Below are positions 1 through 7,966 of a stretch of 64,000 nucleotides of DNA, one piece after another. The number at the start of each line of letters is the position of its first letter. Positions within the stretch are counted from its first letter, which is position 1. The notes under the pieces were generated by a model. That model was not told the origin of the DNA. It ran no database searches and worked only from the letters and a program-made list of their open reading frames with translations. This DNA is from an uncultured Clostridium sp. (GTDB lineage Bacteria; Bacillota; Clostridia; Lachnospirales; Lachnospiraceae). The DNA lies in contig CAMYAO010000005.1 in the NCBI GenBank assembly GCA_947253885.1, positions 62,001 through 126,000 on the forward strand. Reading direction: 5' to 3'. Position numbers and translations under genes: made by a program.

Positions 1-250
1 CGCTGTCTTTTACCTTATTCAAAACACCTTCCGCCAGTTTATCGGTAGCCTTTGACAACACCTTCGGTCCCAGTACAGTAAATACCGTGGATATAACGGC
101 AAAAATCACAACAAAGATCAGTTTTACATAATGCGGTCGTAAATAGGCAAACAACTTTCCCATAGACTGTTTGAAGTGCTTCGGTTTTTCTACAGCGCCA
201 ATTGCTCTGGGTCCTCCGGAAGCACGCTTATTTTTCTCTGTACTGCTCAT
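1..250 (-). CDS. ABC exporter half-transporter, N-terminal fragment (cut by window edge)
   Basis: The ATG at 250-248 is preceded by AAAGGAGGAGC and opens a frame that runs off the left edge. The 83 visible residues begin with a charged tail and reach a first membrane segment (YVKLIFVVIFAVISTVFTVL), the usual start of a type IV ABC exporter transmembrane domain. The start lies inside the last codons of the preceding ABC gene (23 nt overlap), so the two are translationally coupled and very likely form a heterodimeric multidrug-type exporter. The ATPase domain is outside the window, so the assignment rests on the N-terminus and the neighbour. Confidence 0.8.
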   Translation of the reverse strand, partial: MSSTEKNKRASGGPRAIGAVEKPKHFKQSMGKLFAYLRPHYVKLIFVVIFAVISTVFTVLGPKVLSKATDKLAEGVLNKVKDS

Positions 251-3176
251 CTGCCAGCTCCTCCTTTGATAATTGGGAATAAGCAATTTCCTGATATACG
301 GAACATTGTTCCATCAATTCCTTATGTGTACCCTTTCCTGCTATTCTTCCTTCTTCTAATACAATAATCTGTTCCGCATGCATAATAGATGCAATTCTTT
401 GCCCTACCAGAAGAACAGTAGTATGTTCCTCTTTGCACATTGTATTTAATTCTTTTCGCAAAGCGGCATCCGTTTTAAAATCCAATGCGGAAAAGCTGTC
501 ATCAAATACCAGTATCTCAGGATGTTTTGCAATCGCTCTCGCAATTGCAAGTCTCTGCTTCTGACCTCCGGATACATTTGCTCCGCCTTGTGAAATCTCA
601 GAATCCATCCCCTTCTCTTTTGCAGCAATAAAATCATCTGCCTGTGCCACTCGTATTACGTCCGACAGTTCTTCTTCCGAAAGCTCCTCCGCTCCGTATA
701 AAATATTTGAACGGATTGTTCCGGAAAACAGATTTCCTTTTTGCGGTACCAGTCCAATTCGATCTCGCAGCTCCTTTGTTCCGACTTCTGTAATCGGAAC
801 CCCGTCTATCAGAATCCGTCCTTTTGTCACATCATAGAAACGCAGTACCAGATTCATTAAGGTTGACTTTCCCGAACCGGTGGAACCGATAAATGCTGTC
901 GTCTCTCCCGGATGTGCAGTAAAGGTAATATCCGACAATACGGGTTCCGATGCTCCGGGATAAGAAAACTCCACCTGCTCAAACTCGATCAGTCCTTTTT
1001 TATTTTCCTCAAATGCAACCGGAGCTTCCGGCTCTTTGATACTGTTTTCTGTTTCCAGTACATCTGCAATACGCCCTGCGGATACAGAAGCGCGGGGAAG
1101 CATAATTGCTACAATTGCCACCATTAAAAAAGCCATGATAATCATCATACCATACTGTAAAAATGCCATGACTCCGCCGATTGCGATATTTCCTTTATCT
1201 ACCTGATGAGCACCAACATAAATAATTGCCAATGTTACACCGTTCATAATCAACGTCATAACCGGAATCAATATGAACATAACCCGGTTTACAAACAGAT
1301 TAACCCTGGTCAGATCCACATTGGCTTTATCAAATCGCTTTTCGGATTCCTTTTCATTTCCGAAAGCACGGATTACCAGCAAACCCTGCAGGTTTTCTCT
1401 CATAGAGAGATTGACCTTGTCAATCATGGTCTGTATCACTTTAAATTTCGGCGTTGCAACCCCAAAAATCAATCCGATCAAAATCATTAAAATAACCAGT
1501 GTCAGAGCAATCGTCCATGTTAAAGAAGGGGAGGATTTAATTGCCTGAATCAGCGCGCCGATTCCCAGAATCGGTGCATAAATAACCAGTCGGATAAAGA
1601 TTACCAAAACCTGTTGTACCTGAGTAATATCATTGGTGGACCTTGTGATCAGAGAGGCGGTCGAAAATTTATGAATTTCTCTGCTTGAAAAGCTCTCAAC
1701 CTTTTTAAATAAATGAAAACGCAAATCCCTTGCCACACCGGCACCTGTTCGAGAACCGAATAACGCTGTCAGTACCGCTGCAACTGCGGAAAATAATGCC
1801 AGCAATACCATTTTTATTCCCGCTTTCTGAATATAAGCATTCTGTACATGATCGACATCTGCACCCAACTTCTGATATTCGTTTTTTACTCCTTTTCCGG
1901 AAGCTATTTTAATGGTATACTCTCCCATTGTTTTTAACTGCTTGTCTACATCTTTAAAGGTTTCTTTTCTTTTTGATACAGACATTTTGCCGAAGAAGTA
2001 GAACAGGTCTTCCTTTTGTTTTTTTTGTTTCATCTCGTCAATCTGTTCTTTGCCGTCCTTCAGCTTTTCTTTTCCTTCCTCTATTTTCTTTTTAGCGTCA
2101 TCCAGCTTTTTCTTTACTTTTCTTAATTGTGCCTCTCCTGCGTCCAGCTTTTTCTTTACAGCTGCCAATCGGGCCTTCCCTGCTACTATTTTTTTCTTTG
2201 CCTGTTCATATTGTACAAATTTCTTTTTCGCTTCTTCTAATTTTGTCTTTGCTTCTATGAGCTTTGCTTTTGCTGAAATTGCCTTTTCCAACTGCTTGTA
2301 TCCGCCGATTGCCTGCTCCACTCCCTGAAGCTGACCTTGGAGTTTTCCCTTTTCTGCGGGGTCGGTCGTTATCTCTATCTGTTTTTTTAACCCCTCTGCC
2401 ATCTGAACAGCTTTTTTTTGTGAACCGAAAGTGGTGTCCAGTTTTCTCTTTACCGCTTCCGCTTTTTGGATTCCCTGTACACCTTTTTGATACTGTGCCA
2501 GTCCCTGACGATATTTTGCCTTTCCTTCTTCTATCGCAGACTGATTTTTTTTCATCTGTGCTTCTGCTGATGTCAGCTTTGTATATCCTCCTTGATATTG
2601 TTTTTTCCCGGCATCCAGCTTTTTCTTTGCATTCTGATATTGTGTTTGTCCGTCCTGATATTTCTTTACCCCGTCTCGATATTTTTTTGCACCCTTTTGA
2701 TAATTTTCATCCGCCTTTTTCACTGCTTCTTCCAGATTATCACGGATCTTTTTATAAGCATCGGAATCTTTATCCATGGTATCTACCGAATATACAATCA
2801 ACATCGGCTTTATCAGAGCATCGTTCAGCTTCCCTTTATTTGCAAGCTTTTTTAAGACATAAATGTCCTGCTCTTTTGCTTTCGGAAATGTTTTTGCAAC
2901 AGAAGTGCTCACATTATCCTTTTTTACCGGATAATACGATTGTTTTATTATCTCTGCCTGTTTTTTATCTGCAAACAGCAGCAGGCGGTCATACGTTTCT
3001 TTGCTCAACACAGGACTGACCGCACTGTCAAATCCGCCGCCCTGAATTCCGGTACTGACAATATTACTCATATAATCCGGCATTGCCAGTTCACTCATCG
3101 CCTGTCCGAATACACAGACCAGCGCCAGTAATATAACTGCCCAATATTTTGCGATATATTTTTTTATTCTTCTCAC
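228..3176 (-). CDS. ABC exporter half-transporter with a very large coiled-coil insertion
   Basis: This 982-residue protein fuses a transmembrane domain and an ATPase domain, but is about 400 residues longer than an ordinary half-transporter. The extra length lies between TM1 (about residues 8-30) and TM2 (about 455-480): an Ala/Lys/Gln-rich region with repeated X-X-G-type heptads (KDGKEQ, DAGKKQY), predicted to be a long extracytoplasmic coiled coil like those of YhgE/Pip proteins. The ATPase has Walker A GSTGSGKS and signature SGGQKQR, but Walker B reads LVFDDS (Asp for the catalytic Glu) and the H-loop reads VGQRIAS (Gln for His). It is therefore probably the degenerate half of a heterodimer with the downstream partner. 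The GTG start follows GGAGAG in the end of marR, 2 nt away. The substrate is unknown; drug or lipid export is inferred. Confidence 0.88.
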   Translation of the reverse strand: MRRIKKYIAKYWAVILLALVCVFGQAMSELAMPDYMSNIVSTGIQGGGFDSAVSPVLSKETYDRLLLFADKKQAEIIKQSYYPVKKDNVSTSVAKTFPKAKEQDIYVLKKLANKGKLNDALIKPMLIVYSVDTMDKDSDAYKKIRDNLEEAVKKADENYQKGAKKYRDGVKKYQDGQTQYQNAKKKLDAGKKQYQGGYTKLTSAEAQMKKNQSAIEEGKAKYRQGLAQYQKGVQGIQKAEAVKRKLDTTFGSQKKAVQMAEGLKKQIEITTDPAEKGKLQGQLQGVEQAIGGYKQLEKAISAKAKLIEAKTKLEEAKKKFVQYEQAKKKIVAGKARLAAVKKKLDAGEAQLRKVKKKLDDAKKKIEEGKEKLKDGKEQIDEMKQKKQKEDLFYFFGKMSVSKRKETFKDVDKQLKTMGEYTIKIASGKGVKNEYQKLGADVDHVQNAYIQKAGIKMVLLALFSAVAAVLTALFGSRTGAGVARDLRFHLFKKVESFSSREIHKFSTASLITRSTNDITQVQQVLVIFIRLVIYAPILGIGALIQAIKSSPSLTWTIALTLVILMILIGLIFGVATPKFKVIQTMIDKVNLSMRENLQGLLVIRAFGNEKESEKRFDKANVDLTRVNLFVNRVMFILIPVMTLIMNGVTLAIIYVGAHQVDKGNIAIGGVMAFLQYGMMIIMAFLMVAIVAIMLPRASVSAGRIADVLETENSIKEPEAPVAFEENKKGLIEFEQVEFSYPGASEPVLSDITFTAHPGETTAFIGSTGSGKSTLMNLVLRFYDVTKGRILIDGVPITEVGTKELRDRIGLVPQKGNLFSGTIRSNILYGAEELSEEELSDVIRVAQADDFIAAKEKGMDSEISQGGANVSGGQKQRLAIARAIAKHPEILVFDDSFSALDFKTDAALRKELNTMCKEEHTTVLLVGQRIASIMHAEQIIVLEEGRIAGKGTHKELMEQCSVYQEIAYSQLSKEELADEQYREK

Positions 3177-3178
3177 CG

Positions 3179-3619
3179 CTACTCTCCTAATTTCTCCAAT
3201 TTACCTTTTAACTTCTGAATGCATTCCATTATAAGCTCATAATCTTCCTCTGATAATTCATTCCATATCTCCAACTTCATTTTTTCTGATATTTCTCTGA
3301 AGATCTTTACCACCTGTTTTCCAGATTCTGTCAGATTCAAATCATACTTTCGTTTATCCTGAGAGTTCGGAGTTCGTACCAGAAGTTCTTTTATTTCCAG
3401 TCTCTTGATATTGGATGAAAGTGTTGCCTCTGTAATATGTAAATGATTTGCAATCATTTTCTGTGTCATTCCCTCTTTCTCTACTAACATCAGCAAAATT
3501 GCCTGTTTTTCATTGATGTCACAAAATGTGATTGCCTTCGACAGCTTTCTGTTTAATAATTTAAAATAACTGATATGTATCTCTTTTATGGATCTTTGCA
3601 ATTCCTGTTCTCTACTCAT
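3179..3619 (-). CDS. MarR-family transcriptional regulator
   Basis: This 146-residue winged-helix protein has the MarR layout: an N-terminal dimerisation helix, then a recognition region (residues about 50-75, with EGMTQKMIANHLHITEATLSS) and a wing ending in TPNSQDKRKYDLNLTESG. MarR proteins are dimeric repressors released by small ligands. It is the first gene of the operon with the two ABC half-transporters, and its promoter is covered by a perfect inverted repeat (3637-3673), so it probably represses itself and the exporter. The start ATG has GGAGGAAGAAAT upstream. Confidence 0.9.
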   Translation of the reverse strand: MSREQELQRSIKEIHISYFKLLNRKLSKAITFCDINEKQAILLMLVEKEGMTQKMIANHLHITEATLSSNIKRLEIKELLVRTPNSQDKRKYDLNLTESGKQVVKIFREISEKMKLEIWNELSEEDYELIMECIQKLKGKLEKLGE

Positions 3620-3636
3620 ATTTCTTCCTCCATTTT

Positions 3637-3680
3637 ACTTTGATATCTAATTATTATACTTAGATATCAAAGTATGTCAA
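3637..3680 (-). promoter_or_regulatory. marR-ABC promoter with overlapping inverted-repeat operator
   Basis: On the minus strand TTGACA (3680-3675) and TATAAT (3658-3653) are separated by 16 nt, a near-consensus promoter. A perfect 14-bp inverted repeat, ACTTTGATATCTAA with a 9-nt spacer (3637-3650 and 3660-3673), covers the spacer and the -10 box. This is the geometry of an autorepressed MarR operator. Confidence 0.85.
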
Positions 3681-3691
3681 GAGCAAATAAA

Positions 3692-3720
3692 TTGAAAATT
3701 TCAAAAAAATTCTTTATAAT
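3692..3720 (+). promoter_or_regulatory. Promoter of the universal stress protein gene
   Basis: TTGAAA (3692-3697), a 17-nt spacer and a perfect TATAAT (3715-3720) precede the gene. Transcription would start near 3727, leaving a very short leader that contains AAAGGAGG. The promoter lies beside, not inside, the MarR operator, so joint control is possible but not shown. Confidence 0.75.
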
Positions 3721-3740
3721 ATAAAAAAGGAGGTAGGCTT

Positions 3741-4142
3741 ATGAAAAAGATTTTAATTCCGATTGACGGTACGAAACGCAGTCTTAAGTCCATAGAACTT
3801 GTGAAAGAGTTATACAAACCGGAAGATATCTCTATTATGCTTCTGATGGTTTGTGAGGATATTATCAGTTATGTTCCGGATAATGATTTATCTCCTGCCA
3901 GACCTGAAGTAGTAGAAAAAATGAATCAGGCAAAGGAATTGCTTTCCGAATTCCAATTGGAGAGTGCCATTGTATTCGGACGTGCCGGAGAAGAAATTTT
4001 GCGTTGTGCAAAAAAAGAAAAAATTGACATGATTATTATGACCAAATCCACAAAGCGTGGATGGGTCCAGGCAATCGGTTCTGTTACTACCTACGTTGTA
4101 AAATATGCACCTTGTATGGTTATGATTGCTCCCGAGGTATGA
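3741..4142 (+). CDS. Universal stress protein, UspA family
   Basis: This 133-residue cytoplasmic protein matches the single-domain Usp fold. The N-terminal strand KKILIPIDGTKRSLKSIE contains the conserved Asp after the first strand, and the C-terminal half carries MIIMTKSTKRGW followed by GSVTTYVVKYAPCMVMI, corresponding to the usual nucleotide-binding G-(S/T) segment. Usp proteins are small dimers linked to stress survival, often binding ATP. The gene is monocistronic, divergent from marR, with RBS AAAGGAGG and a terminator shared with the thiamine operon. Its specific role is unknown. Confidence 0.88.
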   Translation: MKKILIPIDGTKRSLKSIELVKELYKPEDISIMLLMVCEDIISYVPDNDLSPARPEVVEKMNQAKELLSEFQLESAIVFGRAGEEILRCAKKEKIDMIIMTKSTKRGWVQAIGSVTTYVVKYAPCMVMIAPEV

Positions 4143-4150
4143 TCTTCCAC

Positions 4151-4193
4151 AAAAAATAGCTTTCCGCTGTTCAGCACGGAAAGCTATTTTTTT
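4151..4193. terminator. Bidirectional terminator between usp and thi operon
   Basis: AAAATAGCTTTCCG and its complement CGGAAAGCTATTTTTTT form a 13-bp stem with a T-run on either strand, between two convergent genes. Confidence 0.88.
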
Positions 4194-4806
4194 AACTGTT
4201 GAGCATATGGCGGAAACGCTTGATTTCACTCACAGATGCGTTCATCAACTGTGATCTCATCGCTACCCCCTGTATTATATCATTTTTCATAAAAGGCTTT
4301 AATAACGGAATAGTCTTTGGCGTAACCCCTCCCAATGCATAAAGCGGAACAGAAGTGGATTTTCGTATATCCGAAAGCAGCAACAGACCTTTTGGCGGTA
4401 GATTCGGTTTGCAGTTTGTCTTAAAAATATGGCTGACTGTATAATAACACTCCGGAACTCCCGAAAACAGTTCCTCCGCCATCCTCAATTCTTCCAATGA
4501 ATGAATCGAGCTTCCTGTTTTCTGAAATACTCCGCAATCTGCTTCGGCGGCAATATCGAGAGGGAGATGAATTCTGTCGTATGCCAACTTCTTTGCCGCC
4601 TCCACATGCCGGTGTAAAATCAATTCAGTAGAACTGTCCCTGCAAATTCGAATTGCATCTATTGCCAAAGATCGATACGCTTCCTCCGACAAATCTTTTT
4701 CTCTCAGAATAATCTGATGGACTCCTCCGCGTACCATACGTTCCAGTTGCTGTAAAAAATCGCCTTTACACAAATGACGATCTGTAATCCCGATTAATTT
4801 ATACAT
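4192..4806 (-). CDS. ThiE/TenI-family protein of the thiamine operon
   Basis: About 204 residues with the TIM-barrel pattern of the thiamine phosphate synthase/TenI family: ITDRHL at the start, QIILREKDL (the family Q-x-R-x-K strand), ILHRHVEAA, then GGVTPKTI and a C-terminal GVAMRS. The ThiE diphosphate-binding and Mg motifs (GQxD, HxGQ) are not evident; the matching strand reads RIHLPLD. It therefore looks more like TenI (thiazole tautomerase) or a divergent ThiE than a standard synthase. It is last in the operon. ATG at 4806 is preferred over a GTG at 4818; both overlap the end of thiH. Confidence 0.78.
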   Translation of the reverse strand: MYKLIGITDRHLCKGDFLQQLERMVRGGVHQIILREKDLSEEAYRSLAIDAIRICRDSSTELILHRHVEAAKKLAYDRIHLPLDIAAEADCGVFQKTGSSIHSLEELRMAEELFSGVPECYYTVSHIFKTNCKPNLPPKGLLLLSDIRKSTSVPLYALGGVTPKTIPLLKPFMKNDIIQGVAMRSQLMNASVSEIKRFRHMLNS

Positions 4807-6010
4807 AGATATAGTCACTCATTACCGGTTGGAGACCCTCTTGAATGATTGCATCATAGATTTCTTCTACACTTCTATTATCTGCAATTTCAAACTGTTC
4901 ATCTCCTTTAGGCTCTTCTCCATCCAGGTGTTCTCCTATTCCAACCGATACTCCCGCACTGATCTTTGTCGCCGCAATCTTTATCAGGTTGTTTCTAACC
5001 CGCTCACACTCTCTGGTCGAAATCGTTATGCTTGAAAACGGCATGAAGATCCGATAGGCACAGACTACCTGCAAAAGCTGCATCTCATGCACATCCATCG
5101 GATTAATCTTATCATTATTGATAATCGGACGCAGTCTCGGACAGGAAAACGCAATCTCTGCATGCGGATATTTTCTCTGCAGTAAATAAGCATGGTATCC
5201 GGTTGCAAATGCATCCTTACGAAAATCATCCAGTCCCAACAGTGCGGCAAATCCGACGCCACGCATTCCTCCTCTCAATGCTCGCTCCTGTGCATAGAAC
5301 CGATATGGAAAGATTCTTTTATGTCCGGATAAATGAAGAGTTTCATATTTGTCGGAATTGTAAGTTTCCTGAAACACTGTCACATAATCGGCTCCGCACT
5401 CATGAAGATATGCATATTCCTCCGTATTCATCGGATATACCTCCAGTCCGATTACATTAAAATATTTTTTTGCAATCTGAACAGCCTTTCCCAAATAGGA
5501 TATGTCCGACATCTTTCTGCTTTCTCCGACTAAAATCAGAATTTCCTGAAGTCCCGTCTTTGCCAGTTCCATCATTTCCTTTTCAATTTCCGCTTCATTC
5601 AATCGAGCTCTGTGAATAGAATTATGACAGTTAAATCCGCAGTAAATACAGTAATTCTCGCAATAATTGGCAATATAGCTCGGGGTAAACATCATAATAG
5701 AATTTCCGAAATGCTTTTCTTTTTCTTCTTTCGCTCTTTGTGCAATCTGCTCGATAAAAGGCAGTGCTGCAGGAGATAACAATGCCTGAAAATCATGAAT
5801 ATCAATCATACTGTGAGATAAGGCAATCTGTACATCCTCTGCAGTAAACTTCTGATAGTCATACGCATTCATTTCCATAATCACTTCATCTAAAATATCC
5901 GAAGGAATCTGCTCCATATCTTCCAAGTAGGTCATATGATCTATCCGATTTTCTTTTAAATGCTCCCGAATTTCATCATTTAAAATACTTTCATTCAACT
6001 TATCTGACAT
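4799..6010 (-). CDS. thiH: 2-iminoacetate synthase ThiH
   Basis: This 403-residue radical SAM enzyme cleaves tyrosine to dehydroglycine (2-iminoacetate) and p-cresol, supplying the C2-N unit for thiazole synthesis. The radical SAM cluster motif is ENYCIYCGFNC (Cx3Cx2C, about residues 116-126), preceded by MMFTPSYIANYCEN. The C-terminus belongs to the BATS (biotin and thiamin synthesis associated) family, with ISAGVSVGIGEHL. HydG is a close relative, but it is longer and found with HydE/HydF; here thiS, thiF and thiG are adjacent, so ThiH is secure. It lies 9 nt after thiG. Confidence 0.95.
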   Translation of the reverse strand: MSDKLNESILNDEIREHLKENRIDHMTYLEDMEQIPSDILDEVIMEMNAYDYQKFTAEDVQIALSHSMIDIHDFQALLSPAALPFIEQIAQRAKEEKEKHFGNSIMMFTPSYIANYCENYCIYCGFNCHNSIHRARLNEAEIEKEMMELAKTGLQEILILVGESRKMSDISYLGKAVQIAKKYFNVIGLEVYPMNTEEYAYLHECGADYVTVFQETYNSDKYETLHLSGHKRIFPYRFYAQERALRGGMRGVGFAALLGLDDFRKDAFATGYHAYLLQRKYPHAEIAFSCPRLRPIINNDKINPMDVHEMQLLQVVCAYRIFMPFSSITISTRECERVRNNLIKIAATKISAGVSVGIGEHLDGEEPKGDEQFEIADNRSVEEIYDAIIQEGLQPVMSDYIYV

Positions 6011-6019
6011 AATAACCTC

Positions 6020-6787
6020 CTATTCCTGCAAAAAACCTGTCAATGGAGAAGATGCCTCTCCTCCTTTTTCCCGTACACGTCCGAGTCCTGCTAAATATGC
6101 ATTTCTTCCTGCTTCAATTCCCTGCTTGAATGCAGCCGCCATCAAAGGCACATCTTTTGCTGTTGCAATTCCCGTATTTGCCATTACTGCCGCTGCTCCC
6201 ATTTCCATTACTTCTGCAGCCTGAGAGGGACGACCGATTCCTGCATCTACAATAATCGGCAGATCGATCTCATCAATCAATATTTGAATGAACTCCTTTG
6301 TGCACAGACCTTTATTGGAACCGATCGGTGCTGCCAGCGGCATTACGGCTGCTGCTCCCGCTTCTGCCAGATCTCTTGCCGTATTCAGATCCGGATACAT
6401 ATACGGTAAAACTATAAATCCCTCTTTTGCCAGTACCTCTGTTGCCTTAATCGTCTCCTGATTATCCGGTAGCAGGTATTTAAAATCCCTCATAATTTCT
6501 ACTTTTACAAATTCTCCACAGCCCAGTTCTCTGGAAAGTCTTGCAATTCGAACCGCCTCCTCTGCATTTCGTGCTCCGGAAGTATTTGGAAGAAGGGTTA
6601 CCTGTTTCGGAATATAATCTAAAATATTTGCCAGACCTCCCTGATTTGCACGCCGAACTGCCAACGTTACAATCTCCGCCTCTGCCTGTTCCACTGCCGC
6701 TCGAATCAGCTCCAGTGAATATTTTCCGGAACCTAAGATAAATCTTGAGTGAAACTCCTTATTTCCCAATTTAAATACATCTTTCAT
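6020..6787 (-). CDS. thiG: Thiazole synthase ThiG
   Basis: About 255 residues with typical ThiG features: FHSRFILGSGKYS near the N-terminus, TLAVRR, LPNTSGARNAEEAVRIA and VDAGIGRPSQAAEVMEMGA followed by VMANTGIATA. ThiG condenses 1-deoxyxylulose 5-phosphate, dehydroglycine and the ThiS thiocarboxylate into the thiazole phosphate. The ATG at 6787 follows GAGGAGGATTCAA inside the end of thiF (17-nt overlap) and is preferred over the upstream start at 6802. Confidence 0.96.
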   Translation of the reverse strand: MKDVFKLGNKEFHSRFILGSGKYSLELIRAAVEQAEAEIVTLAVRRANQGGLANILDYIPKQVTLLPNTSGARNAEEAVRIARLSRELGCGEFVKVEIMRDFKYLLPDNQETIKATEVLAKEGFIVLPYMYPDLNTARDLAEAGAAAVMPLAAPIGSNKGLCTKEFIQILIDEIDLPIIVDAGIGRPSQAAEVMEMGAAAVMANTGIATAKDVPLMAAAFKQGIEAGRNAYLAGLGRVREKGGEASSPLTGFLQE

Positions 6788-7421
6788 TTGAATCCTCCTC
6801 ATATCCTGCGATAATCCGCAATATCATATTTGCCTGATGATTGGCACAGACCGCCACATGCGGTGCAAACAACGCCAATCCGTCTTCAATCCCGTTCGTT
6901 CCGTCTCCGGAAAGATAAAATCGCTTATTTAATTTCTTTGAAACAATCTCATTCGGACTTCCGAGACCTGCCATTCCGGATGCCGATACAAGTATCTGTT
7001 TTGTATAATGCTCAAATATCCCATTTACCAACTTTGCTTTCTCTGTCGCCTTATCAAATGCTTCACAAACAACATCGTCCTCCTGAAACAAATCAGGCAT
7101 ATTTCTCTCATCTACATAGACTTTCTCCGCCTTCAGTTGTATAAACGGATTTATTTCCGATAATATTTCAGATAAAGCCTCTGTCTTCCATCTCCCGATA
7201 TCCTTGATTCGATATTGCTGACGATGGATATTGCTGACATCCACCCGATCAAAGTCAATCAGATGAAGCTGCCCGACACCTGCTCTCGCCAGGGAAATCG
7301 CTACATTGGAGCCCAAACCGCCCAGACCTGCGATTGCCACCCTTGCCCGACGAAATTTTTCCTGTATCACTGCCGTATGCCTTTGACACAGTACCTCGTA
7401 ATACTCCTTCTCCGACAGCAT
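6771..7421 (-). CDS. thiF: ThiS adenylyltransferase ThiF
   Basis: About 216 residues of the E1-like/MoeB-ThiF superfamily. The Rossmann nucleotide loop is GLGGLGSNVA, followed by LHLIDFDRVDVSNIHRQQY, with the Arg and Asp residues conserved in E1-like activators. ThiF adenylates the C-terminal Gly-Gly of ThiS for sulfur transfer. It is shorter than E. coli ThiF and lacks an obvious zinc CxxC pair, as is common in clostridial ThiF. The ATG at 7421 has GGAGGTGG upstream and is preferred over TTG at 7439. Confidence 0.92.
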   Translation of the reverse strand: MLSEKEYYEVLCQRHTAVIQEKFRRARVAIAGLGGLGSNVAISLARAGVGQLHLIDFDRVDVSNIHRQQYRIKDIGRWKTEALSEILSEINPFIQLKAEKVYVDERNMPDLFQEDDVVCEAFDKATEKAKLVNGIFEHYTKQILVSASGMAGLGSPNEIVSKKLNKRFYLSGDGTNGIEDGLALFAPHVAVCANHQANMILRIIAGYEEDSNERCI

Positions 7422-7422
7422 C

Positions 7423-7623
7423 TCAACCACCTCCGACAAAAGAAACCACCTCTAAGTGATCATTCTCATGCAACTGATACGCCCCATATCCGGACTTCGG
7501 TATGATTTCTCCGTTTACCTCTGCCGCAATCCTGTCCATAGAAAAGTTCTGCCGAATCAGGATTTCCTGTAAGGTAGCGCCATCCTTGCAGCTGACTGCC
7601 TTTCCATTTACATATACTTCCAT
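7423..7623 (-). CDS. thiS: Sulfur carrier protein ThiS
   Basis: A 66-residue beta-grasp protein starting MEVYVNGKAV and ending VSFVGGG, the C-terminal Gly-Gly tail that is adenylated and then thiocarboxylated. The true ATG is at 7623, immediately after GGAAAGGAGAAAA; an in-frame TTG further up would include the ribosome site itself. It is first in the thi operon, separated from thiF by 1 nt, with a long regulated leader upstream. Confidence 0.94.
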   Translation of the reverse strand: MEVYVNGKAVSCKDGATLQEILIRQNFSMDRIAAEVNGEIIPKSGYGAYQLHENDHLEVVSFVGGG

Positions 7624-7664
7624 TTTTCTCCTTTCCAAACTATACCGGATGATAAATTCTTATT

Positions 7665-7721
7665 CTATAAAACAAAAAAAGGTACACAAAGAACTGTACC
7701 CGTGGTGGTGCACCCCTTCAT
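7665..7721 (-). promoter_or_regulatory. Second leader hairpin with a possible 18-codon leader ORF before thiS
   Basis: Between the riboswitch terminator and thiS there is another hairpin, GGTACA-caaagaac-TGTACC (7681-7700, + strand), followed on the minus strand by seven T residues, so it can act as an intrinsic terminator. The same stretch is spanned by an ORF (7721-7665) reading MKGCTTTGTVLCVPFFVL, with three consecutive Thr codons and two Cys codons. AAAGG lies just upstream but is too close to be a good ribosome site. The hairpin is directly visible; a translated leader peptide is speculative. Confidence 0.45.
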
Positions 7722-7785
7722 GAACCTTTTGAGCTCAATCTCATCTTTTTCTTAAATTGTAACAAAGTAACTAACATTTCTGAAT

Positions 7786-7818
7786 AAAAAAAGCAACCTA
7801 CGATAACGTAAGCTGCTT
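7786..7818 (-). terminator. Rho-independent terminator of the TPP riboswitch
   Basis: On the minus strand AAGCAGCTTACG-TTAT-CGTAGGTTGCTT forms a 12-bp stem with two G-U pairs, followed by TTTTTTT. The 5' arm segment CTTACGTTA can alternatively pair with TAACGTAGG at the 3' end of the riboswitch aptamer, giving a plausible antiterminator when TPP is absent. Confidence 0.88.
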
Positions 7819-7828
7819 GTCAGTTCTC

Positions 7829-7920
7829 TATACTCCCTACGTTAGCATTATCTAAATCAGGTTATAGGTCGAAGCGGATACAGCTTCCTCTCAGCCGCCT
7901 CCCGGCAACTCCCTGTTGCT
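7829..7920 (-). promoter_or_regulatory. TPP (THI-box) riboswitch
   Basis: The minus strand carries the two conserved halves of the thiamine pyrophosphate aptamer: GGCGGCTGAGAGG (CUGAGA box) and CCTGATTTAGATAATGCT followed by AACGTAGGGAG. It starts almost at the predicted transcription start and is followed by its terminator. TPP binding should release the terminator arm and stop transcription of thiSFGH-thiE/tenI. Confidence 0.95.
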
Positions 7921-7925
7921 TTTTT

Positions 7926-7954
7926 ATAATAACACACTTTTTCGCATCTCACAA
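7926..7954 (-). promoter_or_regulatory. Promoter of the thiamine operon
   Basis: TTGTGA (7954-7949), a 17-nt spacer and TATTAT (7931-7926) on the minus strand place the start at about 7919, directly at the 5' end of the riboswitch. Confidence 0.7.
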
Positions 7955-7966
7955 CACTATTTATCT

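Noticed and set aside
2050..2328. Phe/Ser-rich ORF antisense to the coiled-coil insert
   Set aside because: It is the shadow of Lys/Glu-rich coding sequence on the opposite strand.
7665..7740. T-box riboswitch before thiS
   Set aside because: A fragment resembles the T-box antiterminator, but there is no room for stem I and a specifier loop between the TPP terminator and this hairpin.
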